Assembly (NCBI GenBank): GCA_003427395.1
Contig: BFEA01000473.1
Location: forward strand, 761,216-809,341
From: Chara braunii
Taxonomy: Eukaryota > Streptophyta > Charophyceae > Charales > Characeae
Length of the DNA: 48,126 nucleotides
Reading direction: 5' to 3'
Shown here: piece after piece, positions 27,230 through 37,319 of the stretch
Layout of the letters: the number at the start of each line of letters is the position of its first letter
Numbering within the stretch: the stretch's first letter is position 1
The notes under the pieces: generated by a model
Databases searched by the model: none
The model's input: only the letters and a program-made list of their open reading frames with translations
Told to the model about the DNA's origin: nothing
Program-made: the position numbers and the translations under genes

Positions 27230-28880
27230 CTTGATCTTTTCTATGTTTGCAATGAGAAGTTTCCGTCTGGCCTCCTTTTGGTCTGCCTCTTCTTGACCCT
27301 GTACAGACTGAATCGCAATACTGTAATGCAGTCACACATGAAATTTGAGTCAGAGCGAGGGACAAACAGGGTTAGTAAAAGTCAGAGAAGACAGGTAGGA
27401 GAAATTGGCTATGGCTGTTCCACAGTAAGAAATTTGATTTTCAACTGTCTACAAATTGACAAGCCACATTTCGCTAATCTAAAAATAGGGGCAGAATCAC
27501 CAGACAGAGTAGAGCAAGGTGCACACTTACTTCAGGGACTTCACTGAAGGAGGGATTGGAACTTGGCTATGGTTGTCTCCTCAGACCCATCTCGCCAGTT
27601 TCTTCTCCAGACTCTTCCCAATGTTCCGACGTACAAAACTCTTTTAAACTTGGTGATCTTGTAGATCTCCCTATTGTGCCTCACCCCGAACTGACAGATT
27701 CAATGAATCTGGACTCCTAGATGTCAATAACTGAGAAAATCAGTGTAGTGCTGCTTAAACCTGCCCTGCGCTGCTTGGGAGTTGGGGATCGTGGTGCAAT
27801 CCCGAAATTGCAACAATCAAGGGGTCGCTTCCTTGCAAATCGCCAGTCCCAGATGAATCGTCAGGCTAAAAATAGCCTCCTCAAAGCCTCCTAGGCCTCT
27901 GAGTGATAATCGCCACCGACTTTTGTACTACCCTGAGCAGAAGTGAGTCAATCCCCTGTCCAATTCTTCTTGTCACACACTTGTCACTACCACCTTGACT
28001 GTCGCCAACAGAGAAGATGAGAAATCGCCATGAAATTCAACACTAGTGTCTCGCCAAATGATTATAGTTGCTCCAACTCATCCATGCGATATGACAGAAC
28101 ACACTGAAGTGCAATTCGCTCCGCAGAATCCCCACACCAGTAAAGTCGAGTAGTTCACATGCAGAAAACAATGAAGCAAAGATAGTCATCATTGTTTATT
28201 GTTTTGTGAGAATAGCCTCATAACCATGGTACGCTGCTCAGAAAAGAGCAGCGCCTCTTTCCCAACTCTGAGTACCCGTTCCTGCCTCCAGAGGGAAGCG
28301 CCAACCCGAAACAGGCCCCTAAGGCCAAGCGCCTCTCAGAAGATGAAGAAGAAGATCATCGCCACAGTCCCTAATGAAGACGAAGTGCCAGATGACTTCA
28401 CAGATGAAGATCTGCAGCAGCGCCACCTTTCCTGACAAAGAAGAGTTCTGAGGATATAAGCTGCAGCTATGGCTCCAACACCACTACCCGAAACCCTACT
28501 CTTGAGGAGGGTTCGACAGGGCACCTACTCTCTCCGATCCGAGCAGACCTCAGATAGGCCAAACCTCTGGGCAGCACAGGACAGCGAAGGACCCAGCTAC
28601 GGTCACCGCTTCGGGGGTCAAGCTATGACCGTCTCCTCTAACGCTGAAGTTGTCACCACTCCAGTTACGACCACCGCGATGTACCCGGTACCAACTGCCA
28701 AAAGCCCTGAACACTCTCCCATCCTATTAATAGATCTACTACTCGGCTATAAGCTATAGGACCAGTCTATCAGCATAGGCCCTCAGGCCTGTCTGTCCAT
28801 GTGGTAGCCCGGGCCTGCTATATGCAGCTAGGGTGGATATAGGAAATCCGAGTTAGTACCCGCCAAGTCTCATTTGCATG
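27230..28880. other. Unassigned DNA upstream (minus sense) of the minus-strand gag
   Basis: Probably the leader and LTR of the minus-strand element, but no PBS or LTR boundary was identified. A plus-strand stretch at 28260-28390 reads coding-like in one frame (SEYPFLPPEGSANPKQAPKA, KRLSEDEEEDHRHS) and could be a small exon or gag piece. GCAGCTATGGCTCC at 28465 resembles a motif recurring at 38.6-39.2 kb. Confidence 0.3.
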
Positions 28881-29065
28881 AAATTAAAGAATTCTTGATA
28901 TTTATTATAGTATCAATCATAAATGAATATATAAATATAAATGAATATATAAATTATGATCATAGAAATCGTTATTTTAGATATTTTAGATATATATTCT
29001 TATTATAGATTTATTATAGATATATTCTTATTAACATATTATAGATATAGATAGAGATCTATATC
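28880..29065. repeat. AT-rich minisatellite-like tract
   Basis: Repeats of ATAAATGAATATATAAAT (about 28921-28955), followed by TTATAGATATATTCTTATTA-type units and ATAGATATAGATAGAGATCT. No coding potential. Confidence 0.75.
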
Positions 29066-29512
29066 TATTAGAATGCATCGTGTCAAAAACCATACTAATT
29101 TCTTTGTCTGAAAAATGTTTTTTTTGAACAAAGTTAAAAGCGTCAGGGCCCGAAATTTTCCCAAATTTGCAGATATGTCCCTCACGAATTTCCCCACAGG
29201 CGGGTATCACGGTTAGCCCTCAGTACAACAAGATTACAAATCTGACCTATCTATGTTATAGCCTCGGTTCAACAGGCCGCAGGCTGCAGAATCAGCAAGT
29301 CACTGCAACTTGCTAGAGCAATTGTAAGTCCATGCTTTGGCCCATATCTTCTCATGTGTTCGGATTGTGGGATTTGAACCCGCAGCCTGCCCAACTATTT
29401 GCTATATTTGAAGTGTCTGTTGTTTTTTTATTCCTGCCAGGATATCAACCTGGAACCACACAAAGTAAGTACAGTTGTTTGTTTAGTTTTGTAATTGTGG
29501 AGCCAAATACGG

Positions 29513-29718
29513 GGATCCTTGTCCTCGGCAGGCCTCTGTAGGCCTCAGTTGCTCGCGAGCAGGGCTGATGTAACCAACTGGCATGTGACAACTGTCTGGT
29601 GCCCAAGAGGGCCACAAAATGGCAAAATTCAGGCCTGAACAAAATGTGCGGCCCGTAGGGCGGGCACAAGGCTTGCGGTGGGGCCCCATAACGGACTGCC
29701 GAGGACAAGGATCCTCAC
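29513..29718 (-). mobile_element. LTR 5' portion of a gypsy element, minus strand
   Basis: The reverse complement starts TGTGAGGATCCTTGTCCTCG at 29718, directly after a polypurine-like TAATGGAGGAGGGAG (29719-29733). It aligns along about 200 bp with the plus-strand LTR beginning near 32615 (shared ATGGGGCCCCA, GCAAGCCTTGTGCCC, TTTGCCATTTTGTGGCCC, ATGCCAGTTGGTTACAT). On the minus strand it follows a chromodomain fragment, the expected 3' order: chromodomain, PPT, LTR. It is cut at its far end near 29510. Confidence 0.75.
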
Positions 29719-29740
29719 ACTCCCTCCTCCATTACTTCGA

Positions 29741-29917
29741 TAGTCCTCTGAGAAGTCGTAAATCAGCAAGCTGCTTGCCTTTCAATCGTCTTTCGTCACC
29801 TGTGACAACTTGTGGAGCAGTCTTCATGAACTCTTCCCTTGTAAACCAGCGATCTTCTTTGGGATCGACATGATGCCTGAAACGTACCCTGTACTGCATC
29901 TGCGGTTTGGGTGGTCT
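29741..29917 (-). pseudogene. Chromodomain fragment, left arm of an inverted repeat
   Basis: On the minus strand this carries the end of a gypsy integrase chromodomain (LQYRVRFRHH-like and DRWFTREELMKTAPQV-like, with a few substitutions) and the short tail after it. It is nearly the mirror image of 30002-30178; over the best 113 nt I count about seven mismatches. It leads into PPT and LTR on the minus strand, so this arm keeps the original 3' context of the element. Chromodomains in chromoviruses bind histone marks and bias integration. Confidence 0.75.
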
Positions 29918-29924
29918 ACATCAA

Positions 29925-30139
29925 CCATGGATGGACAAGACAACATTGACGATATCATTGAGCACAAGACGATGCCAGTCCCTAAACCACCAGGAAGAGG
30001 GAGACCACCCAAACTGCAGATGCAGTACAGGGTACGTTTCAGGCACCATGTCAATCCCAAAGTGGATCGCTGGTTTACAAGGGAAGAGTTGATGAAGACT
30101 GCTCCACAAGTTGCCACAGGTTATGAAAGAGGGGATTGA
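29925..30139 (+). pseudogene. Chromodomain fragment, right arm of an inverted repeat
   Basis: Open on the plus strand: TMDGQDNIDDIIEHKTMPVP, GRGRPPKLQMQYRVRFRHHV, NPKVDRWFTREELMKTAPQV, ATGYERGD-stop. This matches the chromodomain at 47163-47350 position for position (VDIDDIVDHRELPV, YRVRFRHHTDPKEDRWFTME). The loop between the arms (29918-30001) supplies the start of this domain. No PPT or LTR follows, so the right arm is the transferred or duplicated copy, or the point where a second element was cut. Confidence 0.78.
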
Positions 30140-30179
30140 AAGGGAAGCAGCTTTCTGATTAACGACTTCTTGGAGGGCA

Positions 30180-30660
30180 ATTGTTACATACTCGTGAATA
30201 CTTCAACCAGCATGGGGCAGAACCAAAGATCAACCGGTGTGGGATGAGCATGTATGCAGCAGAAGTCTGATAAATGGACCGACTCACATAGGCTGACTCA
30301 CACAGATATCACTCCACACACAAACAATCGTGAGAGGGTGGGGTCTGAGCCAATCATAGATGATGCTCAGGCCCCGTACACGCATACACAGATGAAAGGT
30401 GGGAGGAGAGACGAAAGAGGTGGGAGATGTAGGTCACCGAGATAGAATCCAGTAGGTCACCGATATGGTAATCCAAAATGTCATCGAACAAGATCAAAAT
30501 GTCGTGGACAATAAGTCACCAACGTCGGAGGGACCGAGTCCTAATGTAACCGGTGTCCAATCTGTGATGCTTCCGAGTATCAACCCCAACAATCTCCAAG
30601 TCTCGAATCCCGTAAGTACCACAGCCTCTTACCACCGAAGTCCAACACTGATCTCTGTCC
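30180..30660. other. Unassigned DNA
   Basis: No gene seen. A plus-strand open stretch at 30465-30707 (Ser/Pro/Asn-rich: NKSPTSEGPSPNVTGVQSVM) could be coding but has no recognisable domain and runs into the GAA repeat. Confidence 0.3.
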
Positions 30661-30683
30661 AACTAGTATCAAGTCTCCAGTCT

Positions 30684-30706
30684 GAAGAAGAAGAAGATGA
30701 AGTGTG

Positions 30707-30737
<31 letters not shown>

Positions 30738-30760
30738 CTGAAGAAGGAGAAGAGATGGCA
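30684..30760 (+). repeat. (GAA)n trinucleotide repeat
   Basis: GAAGAAGAAGAAGATGAAGT then an uninterrupted (GAA)n at about 30706-30735, then a degenerate GAAGGAGAAGAG. Polylysine/polyglutamate readings here are products of the repeat. Confidence 0.9.
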
Positions 30761-30969
30761 GAGGAGGAGGAGGTGAGGAGGAGACAGCCGAGGGCCGTAG
30801 AGGGAGGAGAAAACCCCCTCGCCTCCTGGTACCTGGCTGTGCTGCCGTCCGACTGCAGGTCGCGGCTATGGCCGCCGTACTGCCAATGGCTGCTGCCCAG
30901 CTCCTTGCTCGTCGCTGCTGCTGCTTCTCCGCTCCTGCGCCGTTACATGCAGCGCATGCACACACGGGC

Positions 30970-31540
30970 CATTTTGCAGGCCCGCGTCCGTCCAGGCTAA
31001 AAGCCTGAACTTCAGGCCGAAAGCCTGAAATCCAGGGCTTACAGGCCCCCTGTCGGTTCAGGTCAAAAGCCTGAAGTTCAGGGCCTATCCCTGGTCGTTT
31101 CAGACTAAAAATGGCAACAGCCTTTTTAGCCTGAAACGAAGGGCCATATTCGGTCGTTCATCAGAACGACCGGCCCTGAAACGCAGGCACCAAACCAGGG
31201 TTTTGGGGAACAGCCTATCTTTAGACTGTTCCCACGCCAGCCTCGAGCAGGCTGCTGCACGCCAGCCCCTGGCACACTTCGGCATTGGCAAGAGCTGCCT
31301 CCTCGGCCTGCTCGCCCTCCTGCAGTCAGGAGGCAGGCCGAGGTAGTACATAGGACTTACCAGGCACTTCCGAGGTAGGCAGTTGGTAGTTGTAGTCTTC
31401 AGGATTCGGGTGCAGCACTCTGGAGGGAGCGCTGCATTGTAGTCGTGGTAGCGTTAGCTAGTAGTCTTCAGCGCTGGGCGCAGTAGGTAGCTGTAGTCTC
31501 CAGCGCTGGGCGCCATAGGTAGGTAGTACTGGAGAGAGAG
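30970..31540. repeat. Repeat-rich non-coding block (possible LTR)
   Basis: 31000-31130 has several copies of AAAGCCTGAA(A/G)TTCAGG-like units in both orientations. 31380-31530 has three or four imperfect units of GTAGTCTTCAGCGCTGGGCG-type sequence. The composition and GGCC-rich words resemble the LTRs at 32.6 and 39.9 kb, but no boundaries are clear. A short (GA)n follows at 31530-31548 and another at 31658-31672. Confidence 0.4.
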
Positions 31541-31548
31541 AGAGAGAG

Positions 31549-32599
31549 CTTGGGCGGAGGCCAGAGGTACCTACCTGCAGCGCCGTTGCTCCAGCTTCGT
31601 CTTCGAGGTACCTGCAGCACAGCGCCAACATCACAGGTTAGTACTTGGTTCGTAACAGAGAGAGAGAGAGAGTTCTTCTTTTTCTTCTTCTCAGTCCACC
31701 ATCTCTTCTCTCCCTCTCACTTCGGACTCCACTGCATCTGCAGACTATGAGAGAAGAGATACAGAGCTTGGTGACATTGGATCCAGACTCGACTTTCGAG
31801 GGTTCAGACATGGCAACGAGGGACTATTTGGGATTGGTGACCAAGACTTGGTGTTAACGACATTCCCATCTTCTTCCCTCCTTTCGTCTGTTCCTTATCT
31901 CTTCGTCTGTGTATGTCTGGACCTGCCGCTTTCTTCCTGTGTGCAGCGCCAGGCTCCTTCACACTTCATGATGGATACAATGCATGTCTAGTCTGAGTTC
32001 AAACATTGATTGGGCTAGTTAGAGCTACTCTAGCGTTCTGCTTCGTTACTCTGAACTACGTGAATGAGGTCAGTCTTGTATCAAAGTCTTCCCTGCGCTC
32101 TTCAGCATCTTTATGTATGAATGAGAATGTACATTGCTTGTCGAGATTCTACTCCTACCGCATTGTCTATTCAGTCATTTTCATCATATTGCAGATTCTC
32201 GGTTTATTACGTACATTGCATATCTGTGCATGTAACATGCGTTAAGATTAGTGCTCTGCCTCAACCGATACGCACTGGCGCTGATGCAGCATGCCAGTGG
32301 CTCGATGCCTCACAATGAGGCTGCACCGGTCTTTAGTACCGGTGGAAAAGAGGCCGGCCTCAATGCTGCGAGGCCTGGCCGTGATCTGAACCGTCAAGAT
32401 TGACGATTCAGATCGGATCGGCGGGCGGCAGCCTCAAAAACGCCGCCAGGCCCAAAATGAGAATGTCGTACCCCCAAAAATGTGACCTTTCGGCCTGCTG
32501 TACCCCCAAGTCTGGGCCTCTAGGCCCTACTGTGTCCCTCTGGCCCAAAGTCGGGTCCGATAGGACCCGTGTGGCGTCGAAGATGTAACAACTATCGAT
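31549..32599. other. Unassigned DNA before the LTR
   Basis: No coding sequence recognised. 32385-32412 contains an inverted repeat (CTGAACCGTCAAGATTGACGATTCAG, stems CGTCAA/TTGACG and CTGAA/TTCAG). It probably belongs to internal or LTR sequence of decayed elements. Confidence 0.3.
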
Positions 32600-33629
32600 G
32601 TAATGGAGGAGGGAGTCGGAGGATCCTTGTCCTCAGCAGGCCTTTATGGGGCCCCATTGCAAGCCTTGTGCCCACCATTGGTGAAGGCAGGCCCGCACAT
32701 CTCATTGAGGTCTGAAATTTGCCATTTTGTGGCCCACTTGGGCGCCAGACAATTATGACATGCCAGTTGGTTACATGGGCGCTGCTTGGGAGCAACTGAG
32801 TTTTCCCTGAGCCTTCTAGGGTCTTCTGGGCTTGACATTGGAGCAGTCCTTTCGGCCTATCACAATGCAGACAGCAACTCAGGCCACGTCGGGTAGTTGG
32901 GAGCCCTCAACTGTTTCGGACCCAGGCCACTGTCTGAATTGGGCCTGGGCGCAGACACTCTGGCCCAACTTGAAGCTACTGGGCACACAAGTCTCCCAGT
33001 CCAAGCAGCCTTTGGGACAGGCCGCTTTCCATATAGGAAAGATCCTGGTCACGAGATGCAGCTGCAGCAGCGCTGCCATTCTGGGCGCTGGTCTGGCCGC
33101 TGGTCTGGCCGCTGGCTGGAAGTGTGTGGGCACACGCGAAGAGAAGGGTGCCGCCCGAGGCAACGCGGCACCAAGCCTTCCATAGCCGGGCTTGGGCGCA
33201 AGGCTCAGTGGGGCTGGCAGTGGTCCTTGGTTGAGGAAGGAACGTGGGGGTAAGGACGAGGGTGAACAAGACGAGAGCAAGCGAGAGAAAGGGCGAGAGG
33301 GCATGTACCTGGTTGCATGGACGACATCCGCATGTACTTTGGTTGCTGCTGTTAACATCATCTGCTTGCTTCGTCATTAGAGTAGGCTATATTAGGAGTT
33401 GTGTGAGTGTAGTCTGGGCACTGAGTGCCAATACGGAGGAAGAACTTTGGATACATGGTTGATGGTCGCGAGAGAGGGCTTGAATTGCCAATTGAGTTTG
33501 CTGCTTTGGTTCTCCTTTGGTGTGATTTCGGTGCATTTCTGCTTTCTCGACAGCTCCCGACTATCTGGCTTTCAATTTGATGTTGCAATTTGGAATTCTG
33601 CCATTTCGTTGTTACTCATTTTCCTTGCA
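32600..33629 (+). mobile_element. Polypurine tract and 3' LTR of a truncated gypsy element
   Basis: TAATGGAGGAGGGAG (32600-32614) is followed by TCGGAGGATCCTTGTCCTC; the mirrored copy at 29718 has TGTGAGGATCC, so the terminal TG is mutated here. The LTR runs to TTTTCCTTGCA at 33629, matching in form the end of the 39941-40865 LTR (ATCTTCCTTGCA), and ends in CA. Shared internal landmarks with that LTR include GTAGTCTGGGC, ACTATCTGG and CATATAGGAAAG/GATATAGGAAAG. A PBS does not follow, so it is a 3' (or solo) LTR of about 1.0 kb whose internal region is lost. It may sit in a long intron of the TFIIF alpha gene. Confidence 0.7.
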
Positions 33630-34230
33630 CAAACGTTTCTTTACTGTTTTAAAACTGGTGAGTTTTTAGCCCCGGACCTGCATGTAGAGTGTCTGTTTGC
33701 CTAGCATAGTGGTAGGACCTTTTTGGGCGGTACTTTTGGAGGTTTCTTTTCGTAGGCAGACGCCATCGGCCGAGGCTAGTAGCAGCTCCTCAAAAGGGAC
33801 GAGTTGGGGGAAAACCCTCGTTCGGAATTCGTTCGTGACACTTTTGCCGCTCTGTGAGACTCGTGGTGTGCTAATTTGAGCACTGCTTCAGGGGGAGTGG
33901 GAAGAGAGAGCAGACAAAGCCAATGAAAACTTGCTGTTCACTGGATTGTTTCTTGCTGTTCACTTTTTTTCTGATTTCATCAACTGTTTTGGGAGTGATT
34001 GTTCAATTCCAGTGATTGTTCAATTCCAGTTTTTGTGGACTTGAAATCAAGTGCTATCTCACATCAATCCAGCGTCTTAGTGGAACGATGGATAGAAGTA
34101 CTTGAGATTCTCGACATTCATAACACAAGTGGTGAGCATGAGGGATGATAGGGAAGCAACCAGCAATATGGGTGTCACAAGGATGGGCATTAGGCTTCAA
34201 GAACATAACGGGGACGTAAAGCTGTCCTAC
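33630..34230 (-). other. Probable TFIIF alpha intron DNA
   Basis: Directly downstream (minus sense) of the exon at 34231-34343. No further exon recognised. An exact short duplication, GTGATTGTTCAATTCCAGT, occurs twice at 33995-34030. No other structure. Confidence 0.35.
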
Positions 34231-34343
34231 CTCCTTGATTTCAGGGGGTGGTGTCGGTGGTCTCTCCTCTTCCTTCTCCTCTGGCTCATTTCCAGGCGCA
34301 TCATCATCATCTGTGAACGTCTCCTCGTGCTCCCAATCATCAC
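34231..34343 (-). CDS. TFIIF alpha (RAP74-like) exon with DDWEHEE motif
   Basis: Minus-strand exon of the general transcription factor IIF large subunit, which partners RNA polymerase II at promoters. It begins after TTTGCTGTAG and ends before GTAGGACAG, 113 nt. With the split Gly from the previous exon it reads G-DDWEHEETFTDDDDAPGNE then PEEKEEERPPTPPPEIKE. The DDWEHEE.FTDDDE block is conserved in plant TFIIF alpha. The phase (one base plus two) agrees with the exon at 35008-35354. The rest of the protein, including its C-terminal winged helix, is not seen in the window, so the gene either continues through long introns or is truncated. Confidence 0.8.
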
Positions 34344-34588
34344 CTACAGCAAATCAAGTTTACTCCCATATTCCTCTAAAGCAGGGTTGTTCATGAATGA
34401 CTACTGGTGGGCTTTACCACAAGCCCATCACAACAAAGAATTGAAACGGGCACATTAAAAGATGAGAAAGCAGAGAAAAAGGGCAAACAGCGAACAGGGA
34501 ACAGCCAGAGGAGTAGTTACAGTGACCTGAATGGCGCAGACTTACACCCGATGGACAACAAACATCTCCCCCCCGGTTTGCATCCTCA

Positions 34589-34680
<92 letters not shown>

Positions 34681-35007
34681 GCGCGCAGCCAGGCAGACGT
34701 ATGCATGCGCCGAGCACAGTTGATCATGCACCTGAGCAATACATATGCATGAGCTGAGCACAGTCGATCATGCACCTGAGCAATTCACCGGGGGCTAATC
34801 TCGTGCTCAGCCCAGAGCTGATGCGATCCACAGCATTGAAGACATGCTTACGTGTATGTGCCTTCCCAACAGTACACTGGTGCACCCCTTGGATAATGAA
34901 CAGCTCAAACCCTCTCCCATTCCCCAGAGTTGCATGCTTCCCCCCTTTCAAAGATGAATAAAGAAAGACACAAGTACGGATGAAGGTGCCAAGGTATGGT
35001 GGCACAC
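34344..35007 (-). other. TFIIF alpha intron with compound microsatellite
   Basis: GT-AG intron on the minus strand (donor GAAAAAG/GTGTGC at 35007, acceptor CTGTAG at 34344), 664 nt. It contains (TC)n at 34590-34630, (CA)n at 34635-34678 and CGCGCGCG, then two direct copies of GAGCACAGT(T/C)GATCATGCAC starting at 34712 and 34756. Confidence 0.75.
34590..34686 (+). repeat. Compound (TC)n(CA)n(CG)n microsatellite
   Basis: About 20 TC units, a short CCCTCCC spacer, about 21 CA units, then GCGCGCGC. It lies inside the TFIIF alpha intron. Confidence 0.95.
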
Positions 35008-35354
35008 CTTTTTCAGGCTCGTCATCATCCAGGTCAATTTCAGGGTCATCTGCTGCATCTTCACCATCGTCGCCCTTTTCGTCCTTGTTCCCCCGTTTGG
35101 CACCAAACTTCTCTTTTCTCCTTGCTTCATCATCGTCGCTGTCACCATCTCCACGAGGTGAACCATCATCATCGCTTTCACCTTTGAATCTCCTCCCACC
35201 TACTCCAGATCCAGCTAATGCATCACCATCTCCTCCACTTGCATCTAATGGCTTCATCATGATCTTCTGGAACGCCTTCCTTCTATTTGCCATTTGTTGC
35301 TCTGCCTCCTCCAAAGTGAGCATTCTGTAAGTCTGCATGGGACGGAAGTTGTAC
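35008..35354 (-). CDS. TFIIF alpha (RAP74-like) exon with LTLEEAE motif
   Basis: Exon on the minus strand, acceptor TTGGCAG/GTACAAC at 35355, donor AAAAAG/GTGTGC at 35007. It reads YNFRPMQTYRMLTLEEAEQQ, then MANRRKAFQKIMMKPLD, then an acidic Gly/Asp/Ser-rich stretch (ESDDDGSPRGDGDSDDDEAR), a basic patch and DDPEIDLDDDEPEKG. The family shows W-Y-N-F-x-P followed by L-T-x-E-E-A-E and N-R-R, and the acidic tail leads into DDWEHEE in the next exon. That pair of conserved blocks in the right order and phase makes the identification strong. Continuing the reading past the donor gives an apparently longer ORF, which is intron. No stop or frameshift in the exon, so the host gene may be live. Confidence 0.85.
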
Positions 35355-35456
35355 CTGCCAAGAGTGCCAAGTGGTTGGCATTAATCCATCCAACAATAGG
35401 TTAACTCCACCGTCAGACTAGATACAACAAAAACCAGTTCAACAACTTCCGCTCAC

Positions 35457-35506
35457 CCTCCCAAGGGTATATCACTCTTCCAAATAGCACCCCGGTGCAA
35501 AGTCCG
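35457..35506 (-). CDS. Candidate upstream TFIIF alpha exon, 50 nt
   Basis: Between an acceptor-like ATGCTTCAG (35507) and a donor-like GG/GTGAGC (35456) lies RTLHRGAIWKSDIPLG. Its phase joins the next exon as ...IPLGG-YNFRP. Position and phase fit; sequence conservation with known TFIIF alpha is not obvious to me. The intron between would be 102 nt. Tentative. Confidence 0.4.
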
Positions 35507-35509
35507 CTG

Positions 35510-36535
35510 AAGCATATCAACACCAGCAGCCATACCCTCTCAGCTTCCACTTTAGTGACGTTTCAGTCACATTTAACAGTTTGCTTCAACTTAGGCAGAT
35601 GTGAAGAAGGTTTGTGTTTCCTGTGCACATTTAACAGTTTGCCTCAATGTCAGCGGCCACCAACAAAATGGCCATTTAGGAAAGGACATTTCACTGCGGC
35701 GAGATTTTTTTCCCTGGATCCAATGCTGCGGGAGAAGGGTTGTTACACCCCAACCCACAATAACCTCATTGAGATTCCCGCCCACACTCTCATTTCCCTC
35801 CACCTAACCACCCGACCCCACCTTCCCTTTCCCAGAAGAGTGCTGTGCAAACGCAAACGAAAAGCCACTCGCATAGTCTCAGTATCCTCGTCCGACTTTC
35901 CATTTCAAGTTCCAGCCCCCACTTCAATTGCAATCTGCTTTTCATTTCTCTGTGTCGATCAGGGAGGCCCTTGAGGGACCAGGAGGAAGGGAGATGACCT
36001 AGATTCTCTTTTCAAAGACCGAAAGTCACAAACGAAGCGGGCACAAAATTCCAAGTGGCTTCTTTCAATTACTGGCTCCTCAGCATAGCCTTTAACCGGA
36101 CGGCTCCGCACCCTTCCATCCCTGCTCACAACAGGTTACTGAGTTCCAAGCCGCTTCCGTGAAATGCGATGGTACAGGTATCAAATCTGGATGGGTCAAT
36201 CTTCAGGTCGAAAAGAGATCAAGCCAGCATTAGAGTCAAGGGAGGAGGCGGCGCAAGAGAAGAAGGGAAAGAAGAAGGTAGCCAGGGTTCAGCCGGGGCC
36301 GAACTAGAACAGGAGCGTTCCCCCCCCTTACGTTCGGCCGGACACCGACTTTTCAGGGTTTTCTTTCGTCTTTGTTTTTAGCAGATGATACGCGGAGGCC
36401 CTGCTCTACATATGCACATTATTAAACCAGTACCTCTACCAGCTATAAAAAAAAGATGCGGCCGTTAATGCGCCGCGACTTTAGGGGGTCGGGCGATCGA
36501 ACGCCCGGTCGCCAATTAAAAAAAAAAAATCAGAA
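35510..36535. other. No feature recognised; possible TFIIF alpha 5' introns
   Basis: CACATTTAACAGTTTGC is repeated at 35569-35585 and 35626-35642. No zinc-ribbon exon expected for plant TFIIF alpha was found. Otherwise unstructured. Confidence 0.35.
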
Positions 36536-36630
36536 ATGAAAAGAGAAAAAACAGAAAAAAAAAGGAGATTCAAAATAAAACGAAAACAAAAGGAAAAGCA
36601 CGGCGCGCGATGTGGTGGTAAGACTCAGCA

Positions 36631-36637
<7 letters not shown>

Positions 36638-36700
<63 letters not shown>

Positions 36701-36722
36701 CCGGCGTGTTCGCCGGGCAGTG

Positions 36723-36791
<69 letters not shown>
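36638..36791 (+). repeat. Two (GA)n arrays around a small GC hairpin
   Basis: (GA)n at 36638-36698 and 36727-36791. The spacer contains CCCGGCG-TGTT-CGCCGGG (about 36700-36718), a perfect 7-bp stem with a 4-nt loop. Glu/Arg or Ser/Leu readings are repeat artefacts. Confidence 0.92.
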
Positions 36792-36796
<5 letters not shown>

Positions 36797-36903
36797 TCTT
36801 ACCGTGGACAGAGGGAAGATTCATTCACCTCGTTTTAATTACGATTTCGTAATGAAAAAAAGGTGAATGAATCTTCCCGCTGCTCCGCGGTAAGATTCAT
36901 TCC
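36792..36903. repeat. Large inverted repeat, arms about 41 nt
   Basis: The left arm (AATGAATCTTACCG...GGGAAGATTCATTCACCT, 36792-36832) is mirrored by the right arm (AGGTGAATGAATCTTCCC...CGGTAAGATTCATTC, 36862-36903) with a few mismatches in the middle. The centre contains ATTACGA-TT-TCGTAAT, itself a perfect hairpin. The right arm is the end of the minus-strand gag remnant, so the left arm is a fold-back copy of it, next to the (GA)n arrays. Confidence 0.85.
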
Positions 36904-37319
36904 CATCCTAGTCTCCGCCGCTTTCAGATCCTTCTCTGCCTCTTCCGCCGCTTCCAATTGTCTTACCCTCTCTTGGGACAGCCTGTATCTCCATGTCATT
37001 TGCTGTTCTTCCTCCTTCGCCTTTCTCCTCACCGGGTCCCTTTCTGTCTCAATCTGCCTCCTTGCTGCCGCCAACTCCAAATGTGCGGCCCACTCTTCTG
37101 CAATCCTTGCAATCTCAATTTCTTTGCTTGTGCTCGCTTCCCCTCTCCTTCTCTCCAATGGCTTTTCTTCCTCTACTTCTTCTTCTTCTTCTTCTTCTTT
37201 CTCCACCTCCTCTCCCTTTTCTCCATCTTTTCCTTCCTTTCACGCAGAAGGACGGCAGCTCTCTCTTCTTGCTCCTTGTTGTAGGGGGTGGTACTAAACC
37301 CAGTCCTGGTGGTCACCAT
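36835..37319 (-). pseudogene. Retrotransposon gag N-terminus (minus), coiled-coil, truncated
   Basis: ATG at 37319 in good context (CACCATGGTG). It reads MVTTRTGFSTTPYNKEQEER, then AAVLLRERKEKMEK. A frame change in a GAA-rich tract (about 37180-37200) leads to EEEKPLERRRGEASTSKEIE, AEEWAAHLELAAARRQIETE, KEEEQQMTWRYRLSQERVRQ and LEAAEEAEKDLKAAETRMG. A long charged coiled coil is evident. The role as gag is inferred from position: a PBS and LTR lie upstream on the same strand (38816-38829 and beyond) and the coding sequence starts at the right distance. It ends abruptly at the inverted repeat 36792-36903, with no capsid or zinc knuckle, so the element is truncated. Confidence 0.55.

Noticed and set aside
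34724-35007. Extension of the TFIIF alpha exon reading frame past EPEKG
   Set aside because: The conserved protein continues at 34343 after a GT-AG intron in the correct phase; the extension is intron.
36536-36866. Glu/Arg- or Ser/Leu-repeat ORFs
   Set aside because: Translation of (GA)n arrays.
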